The translations under genes and the position numbers were made by a program. This document shows, in pieces, positions 1-14,467 of a stretch of 64,000 bases of DNA. How positions within the stretch are numbered: position 1 is the first letter of the stretch; every line of letters starts with the position of its first letter. The stretch lies in contig NC_090280.1 in NCBI RefSeq assembly GCF_037392515.1, forward strand, positions 58,646,004 through 58,710,003, read 5' to 3'. The stretch comes from Haliotis asinina (Eukaryota > Mollusca > Gastropoda > Lepetellida > Haliotidae). Under the pieces are notes generated by a model, which worked only from the letters and a program-made list of their open reading frames with translations, ran no database searches and was not told where the DNA came from.

Positions 1-89
1 ACAATGTAACGTGGGTTTAAAATGTTGTGAAACAGGAAAGCAGACAGCGAGGTTTGAGATGCATTCGGCAGTTGGACATGATGGTCAGG

Positions 90-531
90 TTACGATATTT
101 CAATTCTAGGTATATTTCCGCTCCCTACAGAGTCAAGAAAAGCAACTTTATGTCCACTGGCATTGGGCTGAAACTGACTTCTATCGTCATCGGTCTGACT
201 TATGTCGGACTTCAGCAGTTTGTCAACGTTATCCAAAGGGGGTAACTTCATGCGGTTCAAATCAAGGTCTCGATCCTGGAAGGGCTGCTTTTTGTTTTCC
301 ATTACTGGTCTGTCCGGAAGTGTCAAATGGTCCGTGAATACCCCCTCCTGTGACTGGGCATCCGTTGCGATGTCACTTCCTATATCTGACGTGTCGGAGA
401 AGTTCGACATAGAGATAGATGTCTTTCTGAGGACGGCGCTGTACATGGAGTCGAACATGCCGTGACCGAGGGAGTTCCCGGAAGGCGATGGTGCTCGAGA
501 GTCACACTCCTCTTCGTAGGACTTCTGGAGC
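90..531 (-). CDS. Guanylate cyclase exon 22: long C-terminal tail and stop
   Basis: 442 nt; acceptor TTTCAG|G, stop TAA at 90-92. The tail is rich in Ser, Asp and Gln (for example [18 protein letters not shown]), predicted disordered, with many possible phosphosites. I recognise no domain. The 3' UTR and polyadenylation site lie beyond the left edge. Confidence 0.82.
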
Positions 532-2549
532 CTGAAATCCAACGGAAATATCGAGGTAAAAGTGCACAATGACACCAAGCGGTATATCTAACGGGATTGA
601 TTCATGAATTTTCGACAGTAAACCGAGACTTTGGGTCCTCCGATGGTAACGCTGTTGCTAGCGCCACTGTCATTTTTAGATTTTATGTTCAATTTGGATA
701 CTCTGGAATGGGTTAGAGAAAACTGGAGTTGAACGCATCCACACATACCAATAATCTATTATGACGCTGCGGTCAATTATGACGCTGCGGTACTTATAGT
801 TCTCTAGGACTTTGTCAAACGAGGACCTCCAACAGGAGCTCCTTGCTCTAGTGTGAATTTGCATTTGCTATATAGTTCATATAAATAGCCTGTCCAGACA
901 ATTGGTTAATACTTTACCAGTGTTTTGATATGTATAAACGCATGTCCATGATATCGTTGGAATCATATTACATAGAACATTGAGTCCATATGTTCTTATG
1001 AGGCTCTGCGTGATTAAGGATCGTGTTGCAATCCGAATTGGGGGCAGATGTCACTTATATGAATGATAATATCTACAAAATGGTTGTAACATATTTCTAT
1101 GAACTGATGTCCTCTGATATTGTGGGTATAGGGATAAAAACAGCATAAAACGTAGTCACTGAAGGCACGGGTTTAATGAAACTGGTTGCAAAATACGCCG
1201 TGGACACCCGGACGAATTCGACCTATGACGATGACACCTACTTGATCATGCATTCAGGCAAAGGCCTCTTGTAGTCTGTCTTCCCAACAAGCCAGAACGT
1301 TTTGTGGGTCCCTTTCCCCTATAAGAAAACAAAACACAAATGCTATCGTTTGTTTTGTTTGTTCTTTAAAGCCACAGTGTTCGTTTATCATACCCAAGAC
1401 AGGGCTCGGTTCCCCATGTGAACAATATGTAAAGCCCGTTTCTGGTGTTCTAGCTTAACCATTAAAGCAAAGCATCGTTAAGCCGCATGTTTTATGTTAG
1501 AAGTTGGTTAAATAGTGATGATTGTTTGTATTTAAATGGATCACATAAAACGTGTATATTTATAGGATGTGCCTTTGTAGTGCACACATATTTATATTCC
1601 AGCACATTTCTGTTTTATTGTCCCAAATATGTTTTGATGGTTATTTACAATTCCTTGCGGCTGCGAAACCTGCACGTTCAAGACTGCAATAACTATGTAC
1701 ATCAGAATATCCTAAAATCAGTGTAAGTAAACTTAGTTTCAATATTATTCGTTACACAGCTATATTAGTATAGCAGTATAACGAATAATACTGAGTCTAC
1801 GTTTACTTAAAGTGCTATATCAGTATAGCAGTGTGACGAATGATACTTAGCATGAGTTAACTTCAAGTGCTATATCAGTATAGCAGTGTGACGAATGATA
1901 CTTAGCATGAGCTAACTTCAAGTGCTACATCAGTAAAATAGTGTCACGAATAATACTGAACCTAAGTTCATTTAGTCCTCGTTACTCTTGTGAAATAATT
2001 CATAGGGCAAGAAAATAGCGGACGACTGGCTTCCAGTTGCAAGGTGAGTAGGTACATCAAAGGGAACTTCCAGCTTAAAACGAAAATCTGCAATTATGGC
2101 ATGATATTGTTACCAAGCATACTATTACTTTTTTCCAGACATCTTGATGTTCTGCACATGCACATCCTACCTTGATTGATGTCAGCCCTCGTTCAACTGT
2201 GATGAAACCTTGCCTCAGCTCCTGTAGTGCCGTGTTGAAGTCCGCACTTGTGTGTATGTGCAAAGCTACGGAAACAAACATACTGATTTGTGGACAGATA
2301 ATGAGGGAACAAAATAAGAGATTACATGAAAACACAAGCCTTCCTTTATTTTTTCCAGGTTCCTCCACTAGCATTGTATCGATTGTATCATTGTACTGAA
2401 GAAACCTGGAAGTATATAAAGGAACACTTGTGCTTCCATGTGATCCCTTAGTTTTCCCCTCAGGATATGCTGATGCCTTGATGGTACAGTACGTCTATCT
2501 AAAGGTCAGGTGAACTAGTATTTATAAGATGTGATGCTGATGGTGTTGT

Positions 2550-2584
<35 letters not shown>

Positions 2585-5500
2585 ATGATGACATGTATGT
2601 CGTTCAAGTTGTCATCCGGATTCCTTAATAATAATCCAGCACAACGCAGTTCATTTCTGTTGACGTAACGGTGTGGATCATGAGAGGCGTTACACTGTAT
2701 TGGCAAATTTGAATTCATATTCATGGGAAATTCAGTCTCGTTCGGCTCAATTCTAATTTGATGAGTCACGATTGCAATAAATCTCACGAACCTTTCCCAG
2801 TGGATTCCATCCTTGACGCCATGTTGACAGTGTCTCCGAAAAGACAATACCTCGGCATGGTCAGCCCAACAACACCAGCTGCACAGGAACCCGTATGTAA
2901 GCCTGCGCGCAGGTGTAACTTCTCTTCCGGTATGTGGCGGATCCGGAAGCTGGTGACTGCGCTGATAAGGTCTAGGGCCATGCTGGCTATCTCACCAGAA
3001 TGCTTTTTACCATTTCGCTTAGGAATCCCGCTTGCACACATGTAAGCGTCGCCAATTGTTTCAACCTGATGTGATCATGAAACATTGTATCGTTAGTTTT
3101 GGAGATGAATTTGCTGATAGATTAGGCCAAATTAAATAGTAAAATGTTTCTCGGGTATCGGCGCGTCACTTTTATTTCTGTGCGTAACAACTTTTATTGC
3201 CATTTAAAAAAATACTTTCCGCTATAAGAAGAAGTGTCTGTAAGAACGAGTGTGACTGAATCCACAACTCATTAACACGTGCTAAATTAAACTTCCCAAG
3301 CTGCATTTCATAGAGACAACAAAAATAAAATAAAATAAAAATGTGTTCCTACCGCGTCGCCCTTTCTTCTATCACACATTTTTTAAAATCTCCAACCGCT
3401 CTCGTTACTTTTGAAACAAATGTGCCCGAGAAACATTTATTTTATTTTATTTTATTTTATTTTATGATGGTTAACTACTGGACCAAACGATTCCTGATCA
3501 AAAACAAAATAGGAAAGCGGTTAGGGTAAACAAGATGACGACCCAAAGAGGAACTATTATTTTTCCTTTGATATAATTGACAGTTCACTCATTCTAGTCC
3601 TAGTGATCTCAGCCAGTGTCTTTTGGTAATCGATCACATCACCTAGAGAGGGACAACATCCTATGACGAGGAAATCTGACGGTATATATTTGCTAAATAA
3701 CAATATTTATATCTCCATTGTGTCCTGTGGTTGTGTTTGTGATTCAAAGGCCTCAGCACGATGTGCTCGACAATGTTCCACAAGAATAGAAAACGTGGCA
3801 GGTACGTTCCTGGCCATTTTAAAAACAGTGACTTCAAGGTCCCTCAAAGCTTTCTTGATAATCACAAACAAAAAACTATAAACGTTATGGCATTTTTGAG
3901 CATTGGGAATGTGTTCATCAGATCAGACAAAATTATTTTGGAATTGGAGACTATACATAAAAAAACAGTCTGTGAACATCGGGAATTTGTTATTGTCTCT
4001 ATATGTACAGCTGGTTAACTCACTTTATAGACATCGTGTTTGGAAATGATTCCATCGAATGTCGTATATAGGTCATTCAGTAAGTCCACTACCTGAAAAA
4101 AACATAACAATAATAATATTTTTGTTCTTACCAAATCGGATATATTAACATTAATGACATCGTATTTTAATTTACTTGTAACAAGTACAATGAGACGAGT
4201 GTGGCCCTGTAGTCGACGACAGATCTCGCTGTGCTGATGTGTGTCCCTGAGACATAACATCAGCCTAGGTTCTCTTCGGTGCACAGCTAGACACATCTTG
4301 TTCTTTCTACGAGTTTAATGTCACGTCATATAGAATTGTTTGATATCCAGAATCAGAGCAACAACTGAATACTACTTCTCGAACATCGAGATAAAGGAAG
4401 CGTTTTGTACTAATCCTGCTTGAAACTAACCTCCAAAGGTTCGCTAAGGCTTGCAATTTTAGTGAACCCTACAATGTCAGAGAAAAATATGGAGACTTCT
4501 TCAAATGTTTCCGGTATCACAGGTTGTCCCATCCTCAGCTGGTTGGCAACAGACCTGGAGCAGAAAGAAGGGAGGGAACTCGGTTAGAACTGTATCATTA
4601 CGCGCAACGTATTGATCAGAGCTATTCTTGTTAATTTTTGATGGGCATTTGAGAAGCTGGGGTGATGAAAAAAGACGATAGCATCACTTGATATACAAGT
4701 TGTATACTGTGAAAGGCGATCTTACCTTTTGCCACATGCTTGACACTAGCATTAGAAGGTATGTTGAAACGTCGCCTTTCGCAATAAAAAAGCTGTATAT
4801 ATCCAGATAATCACCCTTCATGGTTGATGTCGGTGAAACTATCATAGTGATTCCAACAACGTTCAATAGTTAGTGATAGCTGTGTGTCTGCTTTTGTCGC
4901 TTATTTCTTGTAGATGTTGAAAGGGCTTTGTCAGTTGTTAATATTACATATGAGAACTTACAATCGAGGAATGGAATATGTATCCGTCAGTCGGTCTGTC
5001 TGTCCGTCTCGAACACACGGATACTCACGGAGGCAGCATGTTGTACAAAAGTCTTTCCGTCTTCTGTTTCTCCAGAGCCAGCTCCTCTGTCCGATCCGCC
5101 ACCAGCTGTTCAAGGTTGTTGCTGTAAGCCTCCAGCATCTTCAGCATGTTGTCCAGTATATTCGTCTTCCTAGAAGAAAAGACAAATCAGTCCAGTCAAA
5201 TATCCACGGAACAATAATAACCTACAATCGACATTGTTCCACTAAACGATGATATACAAATAGAAGTGGGCATTTTGTTTCTTTGTTTCTTTGTTTTTTA
5301 AAGCGGACCTCAAGAATATTCCAGCTATCTGGCGGCGGTCTGTAGAAAACAGAGTCTGGGCCAGACAAGTTAGTGATCGACAGCGTTTTGATCTTGGATA
5401 CAATGGCATGTGTGACCTAAGTCAGCGATCTTGACCACCCGATCCTGTTAGTCGCCCTTTACGACAAGCATGTGTTGACCTGGGTTTCAATCTTCCTGTC

Positions 5501-8500
5501 AGCCATTAAAAAAGACTGAAACTAACTTGTTTTTACTTTTTGCTGCTTTCAAATACAGCAGCGTACACTATGAAAGTTGAAACTTGAGCGCTGCTGATGA
5601 GTGTCATAGGTTCTGGACAAATAAACACATTATTCACTAACTTTCCGCCATTGATGTCGATAAGCCTCTTCCTAATTGTATGAAAGTCCGGGCGGAGGTC
5701 TGGCACTTCCGACCAGCATGACGTCATCAACATGATGCCCTTTTCTGGGATCTCCGAATCATCCGGGAAGTTCGGGCGGTATGGCTCTGTACCCCTTTCC
5801 TTTACTCTGCTGATGATTTCTGTGACGGAAACAATATCCAATACACTATTATATTTCGAAATGTCGAAAAATCGCTTGCTGAAAAAACGAGATGTTGGTG
5901 TCCATTTGAGAAGTATGTTTCCATGATATGTCCTTCGCAAAAATATGAGAAGCTTGAATATATGGTGGGAAATTGGGTTGTTTATATTACTCAAGCGTGT
6001 GCTCGTAGTGTATGTCAACAACATTCCAGCTATATGGCTGCGTTCTGTAAACAGTGGACTCTTTACCAGACAATCCTGTGGTCAACATCACTAACATCGA
6101 TCTACACGGTTGGGATACAAGGTCATCCAAGTCATGGAACCTGACCACCCGATCCCTTTAGTCTCTTCCCATAATAAGCATGGGTTCAGGCAAATTCGGA
6201 ATCTGATCTTTACGGGGTGAGGGTTTTATGATCTCATGTGGCTGCAGGTGTAATGTTTCGTGTTCTCTATTACAATTATGTTTATTGAATGCAGCACCAT
6301 CGAAATGGATATAAGACGTTAATGGTTTATCTGCGCACCCCGATTTACAAAATTTGAATTAATAACTTATATATGGTTATACTTACACAAACATCCTAAG
6401 AATGTAACATGAGAGAAAATGCAATGTTGCAAATCCGTATGCTACCTCGGAGAAATCTCTGAGCAGAGCTTTAGTGATAAATTCTCTACCTTTGGGTGAC
6501 GCGTCGTTGTAATAGTACGGAGCACAGCGTAATTGTATTTCCTGGAAAATGATGGAAAAGCTGTAGACATCCCCTTTCTGTGTGCCTCTTGAAGGACGTT
6601 TATCCAGGCGGAGTAGTTCTGGGGCTGTCCACAGCAGTCCTGAAACCATAGAGGTTTAGGAACTTAAACACTCTTGGTTTGTAAATTCACAATGTTCATT
6701 TAGAAAATGGTAAAATATAACACTTGTTGTGTGTGGGATTACACTTTATCATACAATGGGTAGTGTTCCTGGCAGGAAAAAGCCGAAAATATCCGTTGGG
6801 GTCATATACTGATATCGATGCAAATTAGAGAGGTAATATGTAGGTCATAGGTCATAAATTTTAAGGACTACGTTCAGAGTGTAAAGAAATGTGGCTTCAA
6901 GAGTCGGTGATCGTGTGAGGACAGACGGCCATGGCCACGGTACTGTCAGTGCTTTGATCCCTGAAAAGGCATGCCTGGTTATGATATATGGTGTAGATTA
7001 CAAAGCGAAGATAGAAATCCATAGGCTGGCGACGATACCCACAACAGTTTACCGTACAGTGTCAGCAAGAGGACGGCATATAAATCCAAGTGCACAATGT
7101 CACGCGAACATTAAAGTGCATTTGATGTTCAAAAGGTTAACTGAAATTTTCCCAATTCCACACATGTATTTTGTCAATTTTCAACTAAATTAATACTTGT
7201 TGACAACAATACGCTCTTTAACATAAAAGCTGACTGGGCACTACATGACGTAACGCAGTCAAATGAGTGACCAGTGGAAAACTGCTTGTATTACTACGTA
7301 CATATTTGTGACGTCATAGATATGCGGGCACATCTCAGGAAGTTTAGTTCCATGATTTGTGGCAAATGAAATCACATTTCTTTTTTAAATTTAAAGCAAG
7401 AATGCCATTGTATGATAAATTGGTTATCACATGCGTGTGATTGTGGGACTAAACATTGTATTTAGCTCGCCAAGGCTCGCTAAATACAATGTATATTCCC
7501 AATGCAGGATATTAACCATCCCAAATCACACTCGCGTGATAACCTATATATATCAGTACACTGTAGATTCTGGCACTTCTTTTAGTTGAGTTAATTCTTC
7601 GTGCCCACACTTTCAAAGTACGTGATCTACACTACCAGATTTCCCATTTCTTGTCTTTTGAAAGTCGTGGTGGCTGAGTGGGTTAGATGGCAGACTTTGT
7701 GTCCTGCCGATTAAGTGGCTGGCTCTCCCAGGAACTCAGCTTAACTGAATCACTTGAATCTGTTTAAATCACTTAAATAAGTTTTATTTGATTCTGCTTG
7801 CGTCTTCCTTGATATCGGTATTATGCCACACGCGTTAAGCAGACGTGTTCTTGTTCATATATCTCTCGGATTAATTGGGTTTCGGGACCATATTGAAAAC
7901 AAATGAAATAAAATCTCTTCTCGGTGATTGTGTTCATTCACTTCAGTAACGCATTTGCATTTTCGTTTCCTATTTCACCGGCACAGTCAATAGATTCCAC
8001 CAAACATGGGTATTAATCGCCACATTTTGAAAAACGCATCCTTAATAATAGATATATCCAAAGGAGAATAATTTAAATACATGCATTTTATATTACTAGT
8101 TTAGTCACTAGATATTGTGTAGGGTCGGATAAAATAAGCAATCTTAATTTAGTTCTTGGTTCTGTTGAACATAAGCGATAAGACTCTATATTCAAAATAA
8201 TCAGTTGTAAAAGTTGTGTCCCTTGTTCGATATCAACAATATTTTATGCACCACTGTTAAATAAAAAATAGTGCTGATATCAGACGTTTGGAAAGGGTGA
8301 GCACATTTTTGCACTCTTCACAAACACATGCGAAAGCTAGGCAAGATTAACGACTAATGCCCTACTGTTGTAAAACTCGTGTTCCCCCATGTCGTCATCG
8401 AGTTCTTTTGGTTGTGGAGTGACAGCACCAAAGTCCGTTATCTTCAAAACCCACCGACTGTCAATAACGCAGTTGCTTGACTTGAGGTTCCCATGAGACT

Positions 8501-11500
8501 TTAAGGGACTCTTGTGGAGGTACTCCATTCCCTGGGCAGAAACAGCGTATATCACAAAACATGGTAAGAGAAGGTAGCAGGAAATGAGGGTGAACTATTC
8601 CTAAACAACACTGACTCTACGTGTCTGAGAGGTACTGGTAGCAGAAATACTAGTATTATCGTTCGTGGGTGGGGGGGGGGGGGGGGGGGGGGGGGAGCGG
8701 GGCACGGTGGGCGAGCTGGCTAAGGCGCCAGGCTAGTGATCCAGCGAGGTTGAGGTTTCGGGATCGAGCCCACCTGTGGCCGCGTGTAAAAACCTTGGAG
8801 TCAACTTTGTGTGCAGACTCTTTCAGTGTTGTCACAACCCCTAGTGTACAGTACACAACCCTGTGCACATAAAAGATCCCACGAATCCGTTGGTATATGA
8901 CCAGATGGTGGCCACATGAACACGTGCATACACCTAGTTGCGGGTACAGCAACGAGCAGTAAACTTGGACAAAGTGCTGTGACTATGTGTCCCAGTCCAC
9001 CCAGCTGTCAATTGGGTACCTCGTTAAGATGAGAGAGCCACAATAAACTCGGTGCGCCTAGTGGCAGCAAGAGTTGTATACTCCCCAAGGAGTTGAGATT
9101 GAAATACGATGTGCTGTTGAGATTGACATCCGGTGATCGAGGGTAAAATACCTAGCGCCTAGAGAAATTGCCTTGCAGTTTGATTTGTGCGCTATATAAG
9201 AACACTTAACTAACTAACTAACTAGTAGCAGCTGTAGCAGTAGTAATAACAACAGTAGCTTCAGGAGGTGCATTATAAATCGCAGCAGTACATCTAGGAG
9301 TAGTAGAAGAGTAGTAACGGCAGCAGTAGAAGTAGTGCTAATAATAGTAGTACCAGCTGCAGCTGTAGTTGCAGTAATGAGTGAGTGAGAGTAGTTTCAC
9401 GCCGCACTCAGCAATATTCCAGCTATATGGCGGTGGGTTGTAAATGATCGAGCATGTACCAGACCACCCAGTGAGCATGAGCATCGATCTGCGCAATTGG
9501 AAACCGATGACACGTGTCAGCCGAGTCAGCGAGTCTGACCACCCGATCCCATTAGTGGCCTCTTAACACAAGTCGAGTTGCAGTAGCAGCAGTATATGTA
9601 GTAGTAGTAGCAGCATTAGTAGTCGTAACAGGAAAGTAGTAGTAGTAGTAGTAGTCGTAGTAGTAGTAGTAGTAGTTGCAGCACTCATCTATGATAGATC
9701 TATTATAAATACAGTAGTACAGTAGTGATGGAAGGAGCAAGAACAGTAGAAGAAGTGATAACGACACTTACCTTGGATAGATCTATTGCAAATGACATTT
9801 TAAACATCCAGTCCAGGCTGATGTCATCGTTCTCAAGAACGTCCTGCGGAGAAAGATGTTCGATTGATACATATTGTGAGTCACTGTTACCATCCATCTG
9901 TTTTATGTGGTTCTGTGATGAGTGAAAGAATGCGAAGAGTTATACGCCGCTTGTAGCAATATCCAAGCAGTACCATGGCGGTATCAGTGGAAATGCGCGT
10001 TACATTTTGTACTGCTGTGGGCAATCAGACAAGAGGGTGTTTTGTACTACTGTGCTACCTTGTCACTCATATCTTTTGATGTTTCAATATGGGAACCTGG
10101 TTTCACTTATTTACGCCGCGTTTAGCAATATTGAGGCAAGGGTATGAGAAATAGGTCCCACCGATTGTAACGAAGTGATGAATCAAACCCTGTGCAGGAA
10201 AGTGACGCACCAACGCTGTAGTTGCAAGGGTAATCCACAACCCCCACTTGAGCAGAGTAGGCTGTTACGCACATGACCTGTTTCTAGACTGGCCGGATCA
10301 CTTACGACCAAGAGGTACAGTGAGTGATCTAGGCCATCATTTGTGAGCGTACACTTTGTGGAAGTAAGGTGACTGAGAGGGTATTTTGTAGGGACGCAAC
10401 CCTTTAAGTTTCAATTTAGTCATAGTTGGCACCCATTAAGCTCTAGAATATGCACTTGAGAGCCTGTACTGTGGTAGGGCATGATGGAACTTTAATAACA
10501 ACGGCATAAGTCTCAATTCAGTCATTTATTCAACGTCTATATGGTTGTCATCGACAAACATATACAATGCTGTTGTAGCACTCACTACAGCCGTATGTTT
10601 AAATAACTGACACATTCATGAAATGTTTATGTTGTTCTATCCTACCTGTAAACTTCCTTTATTGCAGTACTTGTAAAGAAGATAACTGTTATTTGGGTCC
10701 AAGTTGGCACCTATAAACTGGTTCAGATTGTCGTGCTGGAGTTCCTTAACCTGTACATAAGAAAGAAAAATATTTTCTTAATTCATTCCAAAGTTATCAA
10801 AAGCCCATGTTCATGAATCACCATAGTGTCAGTATCAGGAATTTACGACAAACCGTCAAGCACAGTTTCAAATTAACAGTCACACGTCGATGTGTGCAAA
10901 ATCAAAGGTTGAATCGAAGTAAGTGCTTAGTCCATGGGTGCTGCATTTTGGGTCATTATTTTGTGGTTGCGTCGAACCTGGGATAACTCAAAGTGTATTT
11001 GTAGGACCCGTTATCTTCGACTCAACGGTTTTGGGTTGTTTATGCCCACGCAGACTTGGCCAAGTGACATCAGCGAAAAGTTTATTATTCGTTGACAGAT
11101 AAATTAACGCTTATAATAGTTTATTTCAGAGTTAAAGAGAAATTGGGAACTCAGTTGTAAAACAACATACCAGATTGAAATTCTGGGTCATTTCTGTGGT
11201 CAGTTTGACTTGTGCTTGTCGTATTTTCTTCACGGCCACAACACAACCCTGTCAACACATAATCGCTATTACATAAGGAAAAGAAGACACAGCTAACCTG
11301 TATATATGCTCCACTAATACATGTTACTATTGGTTCAATGAAAGTAAACATATAATTAGTAAAACGTCTCAAGAAAATATGTCGTTATGGTTATCACATC
11401 CCCATGCTTCGGAATGAGACTGAGTGAGGGAGTTTACGTTTACACCGCTTTTAACAATATTCCAGCAATATCTCCACGGGGGACATCAGAAATAGGAAAT

Positions 11501-14425
11501 AGAAGTCGGGTCTTTGGCGTGACGAGTGATCGCTGTTGCTGCTGGGTGACCCTTCCGCCTCTTGAGGATGGACTGCACGTCGACAAAGGCTAAAACGTAC
11601 CTTGTAGTTTCCGATGGGCGCAAACAACATATTTCTGTCCAGGCTTGTAATAGAGCCTAAACCAAGTGTACCCCGTGTTTCCTGAAAGAACGTGATGATC
11701 ATGACATTTGAAAACTATACATAACTGGAACTCAACAATTAAATCTTTCTTTTGAAGGTTGTCAGAGCAATCATTCATCGACAGCGGTTCTAGTAACAGA
11801 CCTTTGGTTTTGTTTGAATAATTTGTTATCAATATGAAACCAAATCCCCAAGCATAACACATCTCATAACACATCTCTGCATTGTTTGTAAATCTTTATA
11901 AAGTATATAGTAGTCTGTGGAAGAAATGAAATCTCAAATACCGCCAAGGTGGGCGAAAGGTGAAAATTATCAAGTGTTTTTGTAATTGTTTAAAACTGTT
12001 TAGCTATTAAGTTCGAAATGTTAAGGTATTGTTACCATTCTCATAAGTTTGCGTCTTGGATTGGTGTCGACATTCGCAGGGTTAACTCGGGTTCGTCTCA
12101 TTTTGAGGTCGTGGGTGTTCACCTTCCACACCTTGCTTGCTTTTCTCTTCATCAAAGACTTCCTGCAACAAAATGCAGTGCATATAGTGGGTTGTTATAG
12201 TTGGTTTAACGCCTGTAAATGATATTTATATGATCATTCGGATGCAGGTCAAGGACGCTGTCCCAAGCTAAAAAGCGGCATATACGGATATTTTCACACT
12301 CAAACTCGCTGACCACTTCGTTGACCAAGGTATAGCGTAAACAATCCTGAAGGGGAACCGAGATTCGAACCCAAGGTCATAGGTCTGTCACGGGTGTAAA
12401 GGATGCAACTGAACGGGGAAGCCTTACAGAACTGGGCCATCCATTCCATAAGCATAGTGAAAGGTTAACTCATATCAGAATCAGTCGTAAGAGTTTCATG
12501 GCACAAAATGGTTAACCCATTACAGAAACAATCGTAGGAATGTTATAGCATAAAACGGTTAACCCATTACAGAAACAATCGTAGGAATGTTATAGCATAA
12601 CACGGTTAACCCATTACAGAAATTAAGCTTTGAAAATAACCTCATTTCAAGAACTGTTTATGGAATGTTTGTGTCATGATCAAACATTCTCGGCGTGACC
12701 AAAGATGCATTCTCTGTAACCATCGCATTCTTCGGTCGTCATACAAACTCGTGTCACTCGGACACGTACTCATGTGCACCAATGGTACAACCACGATGTG
12801 TCACAATGACGTATCCTTGGTGTGAACAATGTCTCATACTCGGTGTTATACAATGGCCCATCTTTAGTTAGGCGATAAAACGTATATATTTACCAACGAT
12901 AGTGTGCAGTGACTTTACATGCTCAGCTCTGGTGCATAATAATCAAGTATGTGACATTCTTAAATGTGCGTGAATAGTCCTGCATTTGAAGGAAATCTCA
13001 CCTGAATAGAAACGAACCAATTACAATTAAAGCTGCTCCAAGAAGAGCACCAATGACTGCCCCGGCTACAACAGCAGCGTTGTCGTCGTCTGTAACATGT
13101 ATGCATCAGCACTGTTTAGAATAGGATACATACTACCTCACAAACGCACACACAATACTCACAATAGGAAGAACACATTATGCTATCGACCCACATGCAT
13201 TTATGCAAAAAACATGCATTTATGATGAAAACTAAGTCTGCAACAAATACGCTTACAACGAACAGACGGATACTCCGGCCACTCGCTTCCTATTTCTTTT
13301 TACGTTCATATACACATATAGTTTATAACGAGCTACAATTAGTTCCCTTAAGTACGTTGTAACTGTATTGTACAGTACAGACCGTTACATGCAGGTCCGG
13401 TACACGGTGTTTGGCCATCCGGAAGTCTGCCCCAGGGCCAGTCAAGATTGTCCAGTTTCTGAAGGCTGGAACCCCTCTGTACCCTTAACACCTCCATTGT
13501 TTGGTTGTTTTGGAAATGGAACACAGAGAGTCTTGGAGAGCGGATACCGTTAACGCTGTGTATAGTTCCTGTGAGAAGCCGTGAGTCTGCAGAGAGAAAT
13601 TGTAAACCAATACTGTTACTGTATTAAAGACACAGTTGACATGTGGATTTCTAGCTATTTATATTACACAGGCGGCGCTTCTGTAAATTATTAACTGACT
13701 AGAAATAGTTGCAAAAAGGCGAATAGTACTGTGGATGGACATCGATTTACTGCAATATATCATTTTGATAAGGATTCTAGTGTCGTTGTCAAGCTTGGTC
13801 CGCTGCAAGAATCTATATAGAAATGGCGCACTCACAAAATACACAAGTTAATCATAAAGTGTGTCTATATTCTACTTACCACCAGTACTTACTTACAGTA
13901 TTAATAGATCTGATACACTACTGACTGTTATGCTCAACAATAGAAAATGTAACACATTCAACATGAAGCAAATAATGGGAGGAAGACTTAGTAAAGAAAT
14001 CATCCACCTGTATAATTGTCTCCAGATGAAGATCCATCGACCGCGAAAACAACTGCGTCGTGTAGAAACGGCAGATAATGTATGATTCCCTGCAGAATCA
14101 CCAACAGAATACTTATATACATTGAAGGCAAATAATAAAGAACTATAAAAAACAATGAGGAACATATCTGTAGCTTGAACAAATAGGACGACGGGGGACT
14201 TTTTTCTAGGAATTCACTTAACAAGAAAAGCAAACCATCCATGCAATATTATAGAGACATATTGTCAATGCAACAATGGTTCTGTACGAAGAAACACTGA
14301 AATTAGTTAAGTCTGTATATACTACACCAGTCTGTGATGAAGACTCCTCAACTATAAAATACAAGTAGAAGATAAACCAAACAAATATAAACCAAACAAA
14401 ACAACAACTAACAAACACGCACAAC

Positions 14426-14467
<42 letters not shown>

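Noticed and set aside
13374-13383. Alternative donor GTAACG for cyclase exon 6
   Set aside because: A better consensus donor than GTCTGT, but it would remove the conserved Cys-Asn of the PACN motif. Both keep the frame, so transcripts could still prove it right.
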